Assembly: GCA_917880885.1 (NCBI GenBank)
Contig: OU862920.1
Coordinates: forward strand, 4,526,001-4,590,000
Direction of reading: 5' to 3'
DNA from: Limnephilus marmoratus
Lineage: Eukaryota; Arthropoda; Insecta; Trichoptera; Limnephilidae
DNA: 64,000 nt
Position 1 is the first letter of the stretch. Every line of letters begins with the position of its first letter. The position numbers and the translations under genes are program-made. Shown here piece after piece: positions 21,060-31,911 of this stretch. The notes beneath the pieces are model-generated. The model saw only the letters and a program-made list of their open reading frames with translations. It was not told the origin of the DNA and did not search any database.

Positions 21060-21960
21060 GAAAAGGTTTGAAACATTATTGCTATTGCATTTACCACGAA
21101 AGTTATGGCGAGTTTGAAAGCATTGACGTAATATTAAGCCATATGAAATTAAAATTTTCAGTAATATATCATTTAAGTATTTTCTTTTAGGCTTGATATC
21201 ATTGTTTCTGCGTATGGTGTAGATTAAACATTAAATTAAAAATAGTTTTTAAAAACCATTACAATTTTTTAACTTTATATCCTCTTAGCGTATATTGTAA
21301 GCTGAGCGTATTTTCCTCAATATTGTAAGTTTGAGTTCTAGTGCAACCACTCCCATAAACAAGTAGGTACAAAAGTGATCTAAGTCTATTTTCTATCGAA
21401 TTTTATTTTTATTTCTGTTTTTTTTTTACATTTTTAGAAGATGTAGTAATTTTAATCAAACTTCTGACCATCTCTAAAATTAACAATTTTTGTGTTGAAA
21501 GGAAATGATGATCCTGAGGCCAAAATTTTTCACAAATCCTACAATTATAATCCCGCGATTTTTTTAGGATCAGCGCTATTACATTATAAAATTTATCATG
21601 TCCAAAAGTCATAATCTGTAATACCTACTGATCATTGTTATATACGATTCTCTCGGTAGTTTACCTTAATCATTATTTTTTGTTCTCCCACTGACTGAGA
21701 GCATTACTTAATTCTTTACTTTTTATATTCTTATATACTTTTTACACCTTTTTTAGATATTTTATAGTTTTTAATTTCACCTTCAATAAAATCATTTCTT
21801 ACCTTTTTAATTTATTCTTGTACTTTAGGTACTCTTTTTACTTAATACTTTTGACCTATTACTTTTTCCTTTTACTTTCTATGTACATTAAATGTTTTAT
21901 AGTCATAATTTTTTGTTTTGAAAAGTTTTATTTTTCGATGTACATTTGTTACTTTAATTT
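21060..21960. other. AT-rich interval
   Basis: No gene recognised. The stretch 21700-21960 is extremely T-rich on this strand. Confidence 0.5.
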
Positions 21961-21967
21961 TAAATTT

Positions 21968-22012
21968 TTTTGCGACCGGTTTCGACACGTCCGTATCATT
22001 AACGAGCAAACT
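21968..22012 (-). repeat. Remnant of a hammerhead-like palindromic repeat
   Basis: On the minus strand, AATGATACGG-ACG-TGTCGAAACCGGTCGC matches the 3' half of the motif at 60831-60862 (GAAACCGGTC then G). The CTGANGA box is degraded to TTAATGA, losing the invariant G5, so it should be inactive. Confidence 0.35.
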
Positions 22013-22056
22013 TAAAACTAACTTAAAAATTCTATACAAGTACACAATTAATTAGG

Positions 22057-22115
22057 CGGGGGTAGTGGGAGGGGGGAATTTGGTGGAGGGGGAGGACTGT
22101 GGGAGGAGTCAAAAT
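22057..22115. repeat. G-rich tract
   Basis: GGCGGGGGTAGTGGGAGGGG and GGTGGAGGGGGAGGACTGTG contain at least four runs of three or more G within 60 bp, so a G-quadruplex is possible. No other feature is attached to it. Confidence 0.5.
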
Positions 22116-22433
22116 TGCATGGAAACATCGTAAGCAGAGGTGATTTACATGGTGCTATTATTTTATTAACTAAATTAATTTTAGATTTCATTTTTTTGTT
22201 GATTTCTAAAGTTTCTAACGCGCACAAACGTTGTGCACGTTAGAAATTTTTTACCTTTTACATTTACAATTTTACTTTGTACATTACACTTATTCTGTTA
22301 CATTCTGTATTTTGTTGCACTATTCATATGTTAATGGCAGATGTTATGCCGTGTATGATAGGCTTTTATATAATATCTAGTACCGACATAATTACAGACC
22401 AAAGTTAGTTCGTTAGTTTCACAGTGCGTACTT

Positions 22434-22797
22434 TTTGATGTGAAACTTCTTTAGCGTCGTTAGTGATTTGAAATTCGGATGAGATAGAAATGCGTCACAA
22501 CTCAGTTTTGCACATATATTCGGTTCTAACATAATACCGTAAATTCGCACCTTAGCGTGCCTCCCATAGCGCAGTGGGCAAGACGCCTGACAAGTCTCAG
22601 CGGCCAGAGAGACAGACATCAAGAGAACGGAGGTTTGAATCCTACGAAATCCAAAAAAAAAATCATTTTTATTTTTATGAAATCATTATCCAATCTTTAA
22701 ACCATTTTAAAATAAACAGTCAAAAGAAAAGAAAGCGGCATCTAGCGACTCTCTAGTTTCACTTCTACCGCGTGTAAATTACACACTCTGATATTTT
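22434..22797 (-). mobile_element. Family T variant with divergent arm and tRNA-like core
   Basis: Its right arm differs (GATGTGAAACTTCTTTAGCG, GAAATGCGTCAC) but it keeps the tRNA-like core: box A in CATAGCGCAGTGGGCAAGAC and box B GGTTTGAATCC. It then shares AAAATAAACAGTC, GCGGCATCTAGCGACT and the left end CACTTCTACCGCGTGTAAAT. Variants at 55617-55925 and 60987-61345 share its arm, so this is a separate subfamily. Confidence 0.6.
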
Positions 22798-22844
22798 TTT
22801 AATAAGATACTTTTCACTGCATGGTAGAGCCACACGATGTTGAA

Positions 22845-23288
22845 GTTATCATGGAACCTATCCAAGGTTCATGCACCATATTGACTTACTTGAGGAAACT
22901 GATTCTGTGAGCCTAGAAACTAGAAGGAAAGCAAGTCTTGCTATTCTGTCTTTCAAAATTTGGAACAATTTCATCAATAGCCCATTTCTCTTGGGATGCT
23001 ATGATTTATATGTACCGACCACTACAGCTGAAGTCGACATCATGACTTATTTAAAGTACCGAACGGCAGAACAGACGTCTTGGCAAAGCATAGCATGACG
23101 AGGGGAGTGGTGCTGTTAAATGAAATTGCAAACCATTTGGATGTAAGTGACTGTTCTTTATATGCCTTAAAAACATTATTGAAGAGTCACTTGCCTAAAT
23201 TCTGATAGGGTAACTAAATTGTACTGTAATTGGAATTATTCTGTTGTACAATAATAATAAAAATTAAATTAAATTAAAAAATTAAATA
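22845..23288 (+). pseudogene. LINE C-terminal remnant
   Basis: Readable peptides are HHIDLLEETDSVSLETRRKASLAILSFKIWNNFINSPFLL and, after a frame change, LAKHSMTRGVVLLNEIANHLDVSDCSLYALKTLLKSHL. Both have the usual order of the post-RT region of non-LTR elements (LETRR...FKI.N..I.SPFLL, then RGV.L.N). The 3' end is AATAATAATAAAAATTAAAT. At least one frameshift is present. Confidence 0.55.
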
Positions 23289-23389
23289 AAGATCAAAACC
23301 TAAACTAATTACCAAAACATATGAAGGATGTTAGAGTTAGAATGAAAGAGTTTGTATTGATCAATGTGTCTAGCAACAAACAATCAGCA

Positions 23390-23660
23390 CCCGCAGTCCC
23401 ACAACACATGCGAGTATAGCACCTGTTTCGGGCCGGCCGCGGCCCCAGCATTCATTAGCTGCCCCGTCTGCATTCGCTGCAGATTAGCCCCCGGCTCTAG
23501 CTTACTAATAAATTGGTACCGCGGACCGGAATCAATACGTGGCGCGAGCCGGCCCCAAATTGAAACGTTTGCGCACCCAGAACCCAGAGCGCTAGGCGCG
23601 GGTCATCCCCAGTTTTCCAGATGCAACGCGCGGTCGCGGCACCTTCGGCCGACTAATGGA
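23390..23660. other. GC-rich island in AT-rich DNA
   Basis: Base composition changes sharply: GGGCCGGCCGCGGCCCCAGC, CCGCGGACCGG, CGCGAGCCGGCCCC, GCGCGGTCGCGGC. It contains CpGs and several homeodomain-like cores (ATTAG, CTAATAAATT). A 130-codon frame spans it but has no recognisable domain. It does not match other repeats in the window. It could be a conserved non-coding element, a promoter region or a captured fragment. Confidence 0.4.
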
Positions 23661-23799
23661 GCTTTTACACTACACTTTTTGTCATCATACCGATACCCAT
23701 ATCAGGACCATCACTCACTTTTAAACTCACGATTTCATACCGTTTGTTGCCATTAGGGAAGAAATAATATAATAATTACTATAGAACTTTATTTCAAAA

Positions 23800-23925
23800 C
23801 TACTTTTTTATAAATCTTTATCCAACCGGTTTCGGTTCAACATGAACGTTCATCAGGAGTGTATAAAACATATTTTGATGAAGGTTCAGGTTAAACCAAA
23901 ACCGATTTGTTAAAGATATATAATA
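23800..23925. repeat. Imperfect palindrome with hammerhead-like motif
   Basis: On the minus strand CTGATGA (23856-23850) is followed by GTTCA-TGT-TGAAC as stem II, then GAAA (23833-23830), then CCGGTT and G. The right half is a diverged inverted copy (TTGATGAAGGTTCAGG, AAACCAAAACCG) with lost core bases. The architecture is the same as the palindrome at 60703-60922. Confidence 0.5.
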
Positions 23926-24033
23926 AACTGGTATACAGACAAAGTTATACTATTGTAATTATTAAAATTATGTATTATGTACAAAGTGTTTGCTACAAGT
24001 GAAAAAAGAAGAAATAATATTTTGGGACGGTAC

Positions 24034-24448
24034 TTTTTTTTTTTTTACAGTGAATACCGCACAAGAATCTCAACTGCTCCCGTCTGGAGCCAGTGAGACT
24101 ATGGCATCCCCAATTGGGGTATGTTGTGAGGCTGAAGGTAGTGGGGAGGGGAAGGAGGTGGGGAAGAGGAAGGTTGGGAAGTACCTGGCTATTCAGATCT
24201 GGTCACCAAACACGGCTAAAGCCATTTTCAAGCAACGTTTCAATTCTGAATGGTGGTCTTACACCAGGGCGATACTGATAGTATCTTCCACTCTGGAACA
24301 TGCCGCAAATATACTATATATTATTTTAAATTAATTAATTGTGAAATAACACAAATTAATCAAATAAAATTTATTTGCGCATACCGGGTTCGAACCCGCG
24401 ACCTCCGGATTGTGAGTCAAGAGTCTTATCCACTGGACTACGGAGGTC
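24034..24448 (-). mobile_element. SINE-A, complete young copy with TSD
   Basis: Read on the minus strand: a tRNA-like head with box A (TAGTCCAGTGGATAAGACTC) and box B (GGTTCGAACCC), then a roughly 300-bp body, then poly-A (poly-T at 24034-24046). The flanks GACGGTAC (24026-24033) and GTCGGTAC (24449-24456) are a target duplication with one mismatch. It is nearly identical to 29981-30399. The body on the plus strand reads GCATCCCCAATTGGGG and ATCTGGTCACCAAACACG. It is transcribed by RNA polymerase III if active (family knowledge). Confidence 0.8.
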
Positions 24449-24917
24449 GTCGGTACTAAATTTTCATAAAATGGCAACACCTTGAACATGTGTTTTTAAA
24501 TTTATTAAGCAGGTTATTAGTTTATATTTGTTTTTTACATCTTCTTTATACTTTATAATTTTCAAGGGTATATTTTCGTAAACTTCTTCCCTAGTTTTTT
24601 ATTATAATTTTTGTCATGTGAAAATCTATTATTGGATTTTACGTTAATTATTAATGTTATTATTATAAATGTAAAAAATCTGTTGATTTTCCCTAATAAA
24701 TAAAAAAATAATAAAAATATAACTGCAGATCACAATCTTGAAAGAATCTGCCACTGTCTGTGCGTTCGTTATCTACTTGACGTTTTTTTTAGTTCGATCG
24801 TCAATGGAACGTACAATATAACGAGTTTCGTTGGTAGTTTACATTAATTAATTATTATCAATGTTAACTATACATACATAACACCTATAATAATACCTGA
24901 TGAGTTGGAATATATAC

Positions 24918-25232
24918 TCCAAGTGGTTCACTACATTTGGTGACTTAGCAGGGGTGCCCGGGTTTATGGGGTAAGGTTTGTCTCACCTGCTGCGTGGCGG
25001 TCCGGACCCTTTGACCTTTCCAGCCGGACTCTTTCAACCCATCGCCTTGCAGTTGGAGGGATGGATTCATACGTCCAGATTCTTAACCACTCCTCATACC
25101 TTTATCTTTCCCAAAACTTCCTATCCTTCCCTTCCTTAAAAAGACCCTCCACACAGTATCCCCTAAGATTACAGAGGCCCTGAGGGAAATTATTTTCCTC
25201 AAGGGCTCCTATGTGGAGCTAACGTAAAAAAA
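24918..25232 (+). mobile_element. SINE-B copy 3
   Basis: It begins within the head (CTCCAAGTGGTTCACTACAT) and continues AGCAGGGGTGCCCGGGTTTA, GGAGGGATGGATTCATACG and the LINE-like tail (CCCTCCACACAG, AGGCCCTGAGGG, TCCTCAAGGGCTCC, ATGTGGAGCTAACG) with poly-A. It lacks the first 60 bases of the head. Confidence 0.7.
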
Positions 25233-25594
25233 ACCACCAAGCACCAAATTACAGCAGAACAAACTACCTACCACAGATGCCAAAGCAATAGTTATCAACC
25301 CCTTCTCTATCCATTATTAATTTATAAAAAAATATGTAACAATGTGAAGTTAATGCGTAGGTACCACTGATTCTATGAATTAACAGTACGTATGGAAAGT
25401 TCTCGTTTATTATTTCCTCAAAACAACATGTCAAATCATAAAACATATTTAATTAATAAATATTAATTCACAATACCTAACAGTAATACACGTTCGCAAT
25501 CAATAATTAACTTATATTGTAATCGTTTTATAACATTTTAAATATGAAATGAAATACACATGCAACATTTCCACACAACAATGAGAGATGACAG

Positions 25595-25884
25595 ATGTCA
25601 AATAATAACGTCCGACATCTTAAAATACCCCAAAACTGTAAGAAAATCGGTACCAAAATAGAACGTGTATTTTTCCGCCCGAACCCTTTAGAAGTAGACG
25701 TAGTGGAAAAAGAATCATCGTGTAAAGCCTGTATTACTCTCGCGCCGGCAAATATCAAATTCCACACGCTCTACACTCCTACCCCACTGTTGAAACACCG
25801 CACGGCGCAAACCGCACAGGGCGGGAGAGGCCTGAATGGGGTCATCATTTTATTGTGCCTTCTGATTGTTTTAATAAACTCTGG
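25595..25884 (+). other. Unrecognised open stretch
   Basis: The frame beginning at 25595 stays open for 137 codons. Its first 90 codons read KIGTKIERVFFRPNPLEVDVV and KACITLAPANIKFHTLYTPT. I do not recognise a family. The last part runs into a decayed SINE-A body, so the frame is not a complete gene. It may be part of an unlisted transposon. Confidence 0.2.
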
Positions 25885-25995
25885 CATCCCCATTATTGTC
25901 AGAAGGGAGTGTTGTTGGATGGGGTTAGGAGAAAGGGGAAGTGAAAGGTTGGGAAATAACTATCTAAATTATAACTACAAATCAGATTTAGAAAT
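25885..25995 (-). mobile_element. SINE-A body, very old fragment
   Basis: TGGCATCCCCATTATTG, GAGAAAGGGGAAGTGAAAGG and TTGGGAAATAACTATCTAAA align with the young SINE-A body at 24102-24205. There is no head and no poly-A. Confidence 0.4.
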
Positions 25996-26399
25996 CATTT
26001 TTCTCTAATTTTGAATGTCAGTTGTGCAAAAATTTCATAATAATGCATCAACATTACGCTTTTAGGCGGGAAAAGGAGGATTGAGTGGCTTCGTCACGTG
26101 GACAGTGACCTTCCTCATGCTGGAGGTCAAAATATACCTGGTGAGCTTGAACATTGAGTGACATTGAACTTTTGATTGCGTTATTTTTTATCACAGGAAA
26201 AGAGAATGGCGGGAAAAGCCGTACCCCGTGTTGGTGATCTGCTGGTCCGTCCACCGGCCACAATTATAAAGGTTGACATAATTACACCGTTAAAGTATCA
26301 TATAAACTTATATGAACACGAGTTTCGAGAGAGAATCAATAATTGTTGTTATTACCAGCACAATATTTCAACTGACAATGCGGATATTTTAAAATGATG

Positions 26400-27500
26400 T
26401 ACAATAATATTTCGAACTGGCCAAGTAGGTATAATTACAATCATCTTCTTCTTTCTTCTCCCAAGTAGGGCTTTGTAGAGAAGGATATGGACAATGGGAG
26501 ATGAATACATTGAACAGGACCTTGGGAAATGGATTAGTCCCAAAGCTGTTTCAACACTAAACAACGCAAGTAACTTGCATGCACAGTAGCTTGTGTCACT
26601 CTCCACAGATAGAGAAAAAATGGCCTTATCTTTAAACGCCCGGAGTCTCAAAAGTTTCGTATGATCTGTAGCTATTCGAAAACGTAAAAATAAATGAAAT
26701 TATTGTTCACTATTAGCCCGCTAAAATGGCCGTAAGTTTTGAAAAAAAAATAGATTTCGTGATTTGGAAAAAAAATAAAACAAAGGATCCATATTTTATA
26801 TTTTGTACCAAACATAATTTTCATTTCATAACTGCACTACAAAGAACGCAAGAAAATGTTTTGTTTTTTAAATGTGATATGCGTTGTTAAAAAATATAAA
26901 ACAGGAAAAGAACACTTTAAAATCAGAATTCTTGTTGACTTACTTTATAAACATCTTCTTTTTATTCATTTTTGTCAGCTGTACGCATTTTTTAATAACA
27001 AACAAACGTTAAAAGGTTAAGTTTTTGAAAAAAAAAAATTTTTTTTTTAAATAATTTTAAAAAAATGTTTTGTAAATTTAAATGCAGTTCTCATTTTCTT
27101 TGTAAGACGCAACTTTTGAGACCCCGGGCGTTTCTAAATTCAAAAGTTGAAATAATTACACATCCTACTACACAGGTGCCAATATATTTACGACTTTCAG
27201 ATAAAACCTATTAGTCACGTTTCATTTCTTTAATATTTGAAGTTCACTCTGTCCATCCACTTGCCTTTTTTCAAATATTTATAATCATGTTATGGATCGT
27301 TGCCTGCTTATAAGTTCTCAGCTAACAAAATAGCTTTAATAAATTGACAAATATCATTAAATTGTGAAACCGTACTGGTGATGGCGGCTCCAACGCCAAC
27401 GTTTCAAAGGGCCGATGCGATAGTCCCGGGTTATGTGTTCAGCTTGTCCTTTAGCAGTCACGTTTTCGATCCCAGCCCGATAAGAAAATAAACGGCGAAG
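26400..27500. other. AT-rich interval with one SINE-like trace
   Basis: Most of it is A/T-rich sequence without features. At 27370-27480 a stretch (ATGGCGGCTCCAACGCCAAC, GTTTTCGATCCC) recalls a tRNA-type B box, but no full head can be built. Confidence 0.35.
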
Positions 27501-27603
27501 ATATTATTGTGAAACTATTGCGATGTTTGGGTTACTGATCTTAATTGGAACGACTCTTCAAATAAACGATGTAAAGTTGCTTAATGAAATTGAAATCTCA
27601 CTA

Positions 27604-27753
27604 ACTAACTATCACGCCTTTTTCGGCAGGGGTAAGCAGAGAGGACGGACCGCCAAACAACTCGGTCTTGACGCACACTCTTTGCCTCATTTACATTCAT
27701 ATATCGTCTCATACATACTCTTCTATTATTCTGACTCTTGACATAGCCCGTCT
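27604..27753 (-). pseudogene. RTE-type LINE copy 3, 3' part
   Basis: It matches 57121-57280: CTAACTATCACGCC, GGTAAGCAGAGAGGACGGAC, TCATTTACATTCATA and TATTCTGACTCTTGACATAG. The same element continues at 28600, so the two pieces were joined before other elements landed between them. The 3' end carries the CTAACTAACTA repeat typical of this family. Confidence 0.7.
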
Positions 27754-27762
27754 TAAGTATAA

Positions 27763-27923
27763 GGGAACGTACCCATACTACGTGGCCTGTTCAGGGGGGG
27801 GGGTCTTCAAAATACCACGCTTGGTACAAATGAGCGGCGAGTTGCTTAGGTTTTAGGTCACCGGGGGGAGGGGGGGGGGTTATAAATTGCAAAAAGTTGG
27901 TCACGTAGTATGGGTACGTTCCC
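27763..27923. mobile_element. 161-bp MITE with perfect 9-bp TSD
   Basis: The TIRs are 25 bp with one mismatch; they begin GGGAACGTACCCATACTACG on both strands. TAAGTATAA flanks each side exactly (27754-27762 and 27924-27932). The interior has two G-runs (27793-27803 and 27863-27879). It sits at the border between an RTE copy and a later LINE insertion. A 9-bp TSD suggests a Mutator-like source; no transposase is encoded. Confidence 0.85.
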
Positions 27924-27932
27924 TAAGTATAA

Positions 27933-28598
27933 GCAAAAATCATCCCATTAATTGGTGTATTCGGTAGAATTGGTCATCTTCTACCAACAGAGGCAAAGAG
28001 GGGCTTATACTCTAGCTTAATCCAGTCCCACCTAAATTATTTAATAGAAATATGGGGTAACACATGCCTTACGTACTTAAACGACTTTACAAATAATACA
28101 GAACAAAGTTGTTAAAAAAACTCTTCAATTATAACCCATACACTCCCACAAAAAAACTATTCCAGGAAATGAACCTTCTGAAAATAAGAACATTGTATGG
28201 ATATAACATGTGCCTTTTAATCTACAAAATACAAAATGGACTTATTATACCTACAAAAACAACATTTATAAAAACGTCACAAGTACACGAACATTATACT
28301 ATACAACATAATAAATTGTACACGAATACTGTCAAGACTGAAAGTGGCAAGAGAAGCATTAGCCACGAGGGCGTACACGTATATAATCTCCTCACAGATA
28401 ACCTAAAATTGGAGAAGAATATAAATACCTTTATAAAAATACTATTTAAATTTAAATTGCTAGAACTAAATTAAAAATATTACTACTATACTATACACCA
28501 CATTATATATTATATACTACGTACTCTGTACTTAAGTTAAGAAAGCGAAATATTATATTTCTTTTAACTTTATAATAAAAAAAATAAATAAAAGAAAT
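27933..28598 (+). pseudogene. LINE C-terminal fragment inserted in an RTE copy
   Basis: The first part reads KIIPLIGVFGRIGHLLPTEA and KRGLYSSLIQSHLNYLIEIWG (YSSLIQSHLNY...IWG is a post-RT LINE motif). After one frameshift near 28085 it continues LQIIQNKVVKKLF, and the 121-codon frame 28109-28474 gives PTKKLFQEMNLLKIRTLYGY. It ends in an A-rich AATAAAAAAAATAAATAAAA tail. The flanking RTE sequence resumes at 28600. Confidence 0.65.
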
Positions 28599-28599
28599 T

Positions 28600-29085
28600 A
28601 TCTGACTCACTTGATCGTGCCATGTTTTCTTCGGGCGTCACCGACTTCTTCTACCATTCACATTTGCGTCATATATTCCTCTTACACTACTTTCTTCGTT
28701 CATTCGCTCCACATGTCCAAACCATCAGAGGGTCCTTTTCTTAATCTAACACATTACGCTTACATTAATTAGCCTTGCATTCCTTGCGGATCTCCACATT
28801 TCTCTAACAATCATACCTACATGTTTTTATCATTCGTACGCCAAAGGGGTCTCATTTCAACAGCATTCAGTCTGCTTTCATTCTTCCTCTGCCAGTTCCA
28901 TGCCTCACTGCCATACATCAGGGTAGATACCAGCACTCCATTGTGGACTGCTAGCTTCGCTTCTTCTGACAGTTTTTTTTAACGCCGACGGCATTTAGTC
29001 CCCGGTTAATGGAGTTACCTGCATTTACCCTTCTTTCAAAATCACTATCAGCCTTCCCATTAGCATCCATCATAAATACAAGAGA
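28600..29085 (-). pseudogene. RTE-type LINE copy 3, 5' part
   Basis: It aligns with the antisense of 43990-44460. Readable minus-strand peptides include NGKADSDFERRVNAGNSINRG and LNAVGV, equivalent to DGKADRDIERRVNAGNFINGG in the intact copy. Small indels (for example poly-T at 28972-28979) break the frame. It is joined to 27604-27753 across the insertions. Confidence 0.75.
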
Positions 29086-29264
29086 AATCTCACCTAAAAT
29101 GTAATAAAGACTTTCCAATGAATTTAAGTCATATTATTTTGGATTTGTGAGGCGGATTAAGGTGGAGGCTGTAAGAAGGTATTTAATAATTCGGAGAAAA
29201 ACAGATGCTGGTAGCTCGTTCCACATACGAGCTGATTAACACAAAAACCAAATCACAGGGATAC

Positions 29265-29560
29265 ACGCTGCCGCTCTTTCTTACAGACTAAATGACAACA
29301 GTCGAAAATTAGACAAAAGGTGAACGTATGTCTGCACCCCCCCAAAGGAAACATACAATCATTTTCATACATCGTCCACACAATATATACAAAAATAAAA
29401 TTAAACGCAATTTCCGTCGCAAAAAGTACATACCTAGTACTTTTTAGGAAACAGTCACACATATTTTGTGTCTCGCCATTTTTTAATGTGTGAGAAAGAG
29501 CTATAGCATTATAGCAATAAGGAACGTATCTTTATTGCCATTTTTGCCGTCTCGGTACCG
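29265..29560. mobile_element. Imperfect TIR element
   Basis: GCTGCCGCTCTTTCTTACAG at the left mirrors AATGTGTGAGAAAGAGCTAT at the right. The left half resembles segments inside the Helitron-like elements at 870-1020 and 2560-2700; the right half resembles 33-180. An internal ACCTAGTACTTTTTAGG stretch is present. No coding sequence. Confidence 0.45.
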
Positions 29561-29980
29561 CCACAAAATAAAAGCATCCATTGGGTGTAATGAAAATTTT
29601 CCAAGCTAACAATGTGTGGAAGTCTGTATAAGATTCATGTAACATTGCAATCGATTCAAAACAAGTTTACTATTTATTTAGACCTCCATCTTTTCTGCGC
29701 TTATGTTTACAGATGATGACGAGTAAATGTATATTAGATTGAAAAGCATTACGGAGGTATGTAGGCAGGAAAAGACGGATGGCACGTGCGCTGAAGTTTG
29801 TTCAAGAAATAATGCCGCCGTTTATTTATAAAGGTGCCTCCGCCACGTATCGAAGACGGGAAAATATTAATATTTATGACACTGCGCACTTCTACAGTTG
29901 TGAATCTATCGCGAGAAGACGAAACAGTTAGAATGTTTATATTTATCTTTGGATGTTATGACACTGAGAATGCGTGGGAG

Positions 29981-30399
29981 GTTTTTTTTTTTTTTTTTTA
30001 CAGTGAATACCGCACAAGAATCTCAACTGCTCCCGTCTGGAGCCAGTGAGACTATGGCATCCCCAATTGGGGTATGTTGTGAGGCTGAAGCTAGTGGGGA
30101 GGGGAAGGAGGTGGGGAAGAGGAAGATTGGGAAGTACCTGGCTATTCAGATCTGGTCACTAAACACGGCTAAAGCCATTTTCAAGCAACGTTTCAATTCT
30201 GAATGGTGGTCTTACACCAGGGCGATACTAATAGTATCTTCCACTCTGGAACATGCCGCAAATATACTATATATTATTTTAAATGAATTAATTGTGAAAT
30301 AACACAAATTAATCAAATAAAATTTATTTGCGCATGCCGGGTTCGAACCCGCGACCTCCGGAATGTGAGTCAAGAGTCTTAGCCACTGGACTACGGAGG
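29981..30399 (-). mobile_element. SINE-A, second young copy
   Basis: It is nearly identical to 24034-24448 from the poly-T (29981-29999) to the head (box B GGTTCGAACCC, box A TAGTCCAGTGGCTAAGACTC). Unlike the first copy, its head is followed by an inverted copy of the box A region (30399-30421), producing a perfect palindrome. Confidence 0.8.
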
Positions 30400-30421
30400 T
30401 CCAGTGGCTAAGACTCTTGAC
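30369..30421. repeat. Perfect 23-bp palindrome at the SINE-A head
   Basis: The left arm 30369-30391 and right arm 30399-30421 are exact inverted copies, separated by the 7-base loop TACGGAG. Each arm contains GTCCAGTGGCTAAGACTC, so two pol III A boxes face away from a common centre. The first SINE-A copy has no such right arm. Confidence 0.9.
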
Positions 30422-30487
30422 ATGGGGTTCGGAAGTTCGGATACTAGGTTTATTTATTTTATCCATACAGAGTTTAAAAAAAATCAG

Positions 30488-30703
30488 ACTGTGCAATTCG
30501 CACACGGTAGAAGTGAAACCTTCAGAAAACTAAAGTAGACAAGAGTGGGGAGGCTACGAAGCACCGCATAAAGAGGAGTCCGATAGGCTACGAAACACCC
30601 CACAAAAAAGGAGATCGATTACATTATCTCATCCTCTCGCAGGCTGTGGACGTATGTGTATGTCTCGTTTTCGTTTCATCGAGTTTCAAATCACAACTTT
30701 AAG
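30488..30703 (+). mobile_element. Family T repeat, short form, right end lost
   Basis: It starts TGTGCAATTCGCACACGGTA and stops at GAGTTTCAAATCACAAC, about 25 bp before the expected right end. It carries two tandem copies of the GGCTACGAAGCACCGCA-type unit (30558-30585 and 30589-30615), where most copies have one. Confidence 0.65.
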
Positions 30704-31155
30704 GCCGGCCAGAACATGGCACGATCCATTCTCCGCAACGTAAGCGAAAGAGAAATAGGCGTAGAAACATACATGCGACAGAGAAAGGCGTGGGCAGTGG
30801 GGCATGTCACTTTTCTGTAATTAAACTAGCCTATTGCGACGATTTTTTATTAATGTCAAGCCGGTCTTAATGTTTGGCGTCTACTATACTTGTGTTTTTT
30901 TAAATTCTAATTATCTGTAATATTAAAGAAATCTTTTTTATACCTGAATAGGTTATATACACGATCATTCAATATTAGATAGGAACCATTATTGTATGAA
31001 AACGTTTCCGAAGAGAAACAAGACCCCATTCTCCAGGCCAGGAAAACATAATTAATCTGCACTGGGCTTCCTGCTTCAGGTAACAGGTGCAACGCGACAA
31101 CTACTGTATACCCGTGCTATGAAAACCACCTCAAACCAGGCCAGGTCACTGAATA

Positions 31156-31210
31156 AGATTTTACTTAGCCTTTACCGGAGCACTCACCCAGATTCGAAAT
31201 TATTAATGCA
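31156..31210 (+). pseudogene. Scrap of LINE-D 3' coding end
   Basis: GCCTTTACCGGAGCACTCAC and CCAGATTCGAAATTATTAAT equal the end of the LINE-D ORF at 32430-32468 (AFTGALTQIRNY). Nothing else of the element is preserved here. Confidence 0.5.
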
Positions 31211-31477
31211 ACCAAACTATTGACAACCAAATTAGGCGCAAGGTCTCTATCGACAAAAAAAACTCTATCCCGTTTTCCTACCTCAAAGCAGAATGTTTAC
31301 ACTTCTTGATGGAATTTTTGCACACTTGACGTTCAAATTAAAAGGAAAATTACTGTCCATAACAGTTCTGAAAAACTCTACTTAAAGACCGGGCAATACT
31401 GGGGAGTTCAGAAAGAGTTGACTGTAAAGAGGGAATTCGGTGTGAAAATTGTATATCCTGGTTGAAATTGATAAATA

Positions 31478-31860
31478 TCGGAACCCGCAAAACAAAGTAT
31501 ACATAGATAGCATAGAACATATTCAAAACAAATTTATAAAATAGCTTACCTTCAAATTCAACAATAACTGTGAATGCACATTTCAAACTTTGCAACAAAA
31601 GCGAGCAATAGCTGATTTGACATTTATACATAAAATTTTAAATAATAACATCGACTGTACCGAACTTCTTTCCATAGTTAATTTTAACATACCATTAAGA
31701 CGTACACGCCAAACAGAACTATTTCACACGCTTAATTCGTCAATCAATCGTGCTCTTCATTTGTTCAATAGTATTGGTCTAAATTCTAACATCGACATTT
31801 TCTCCGATTCATTGCACAAATTTAAAAAGAGCATCATGTCAATAATATAAATTTGTTCAA
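31478..31860 (+). pseudogene. LINE-E C-terminal fragment
   Basis: RNPQNKVYIDSIEHIQNKFI is followed by a stop. The same frame continues through TFKFNN to QQKRAIADLTFIHKILNNNI, then RRTRQTELFHTLNSS and DIFSDSLHKFKKSIM. It matches the domain order of the minus-strand LINE at 35494-36000 (HSNKIERVQHKFLRYLNFK, TRNTRQNITFF, DVFADSLYILK). It is a decayed post-RT region. Confidence 0.6.
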
Positions 31861-31911
31861 TGCGCATACATACATACATACTCACACATACACACCTTCC
31901 CACTACATATT

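Noticed and set aside
24370..24448. True tRNA gene on the minus strand (also at 30330-30399 and in family T cores)
   Set aside because: Box A and B are present, but acceptor and T stems do not pair properly, and each is followed by a repeat body and poly-A. These are SINE heads.
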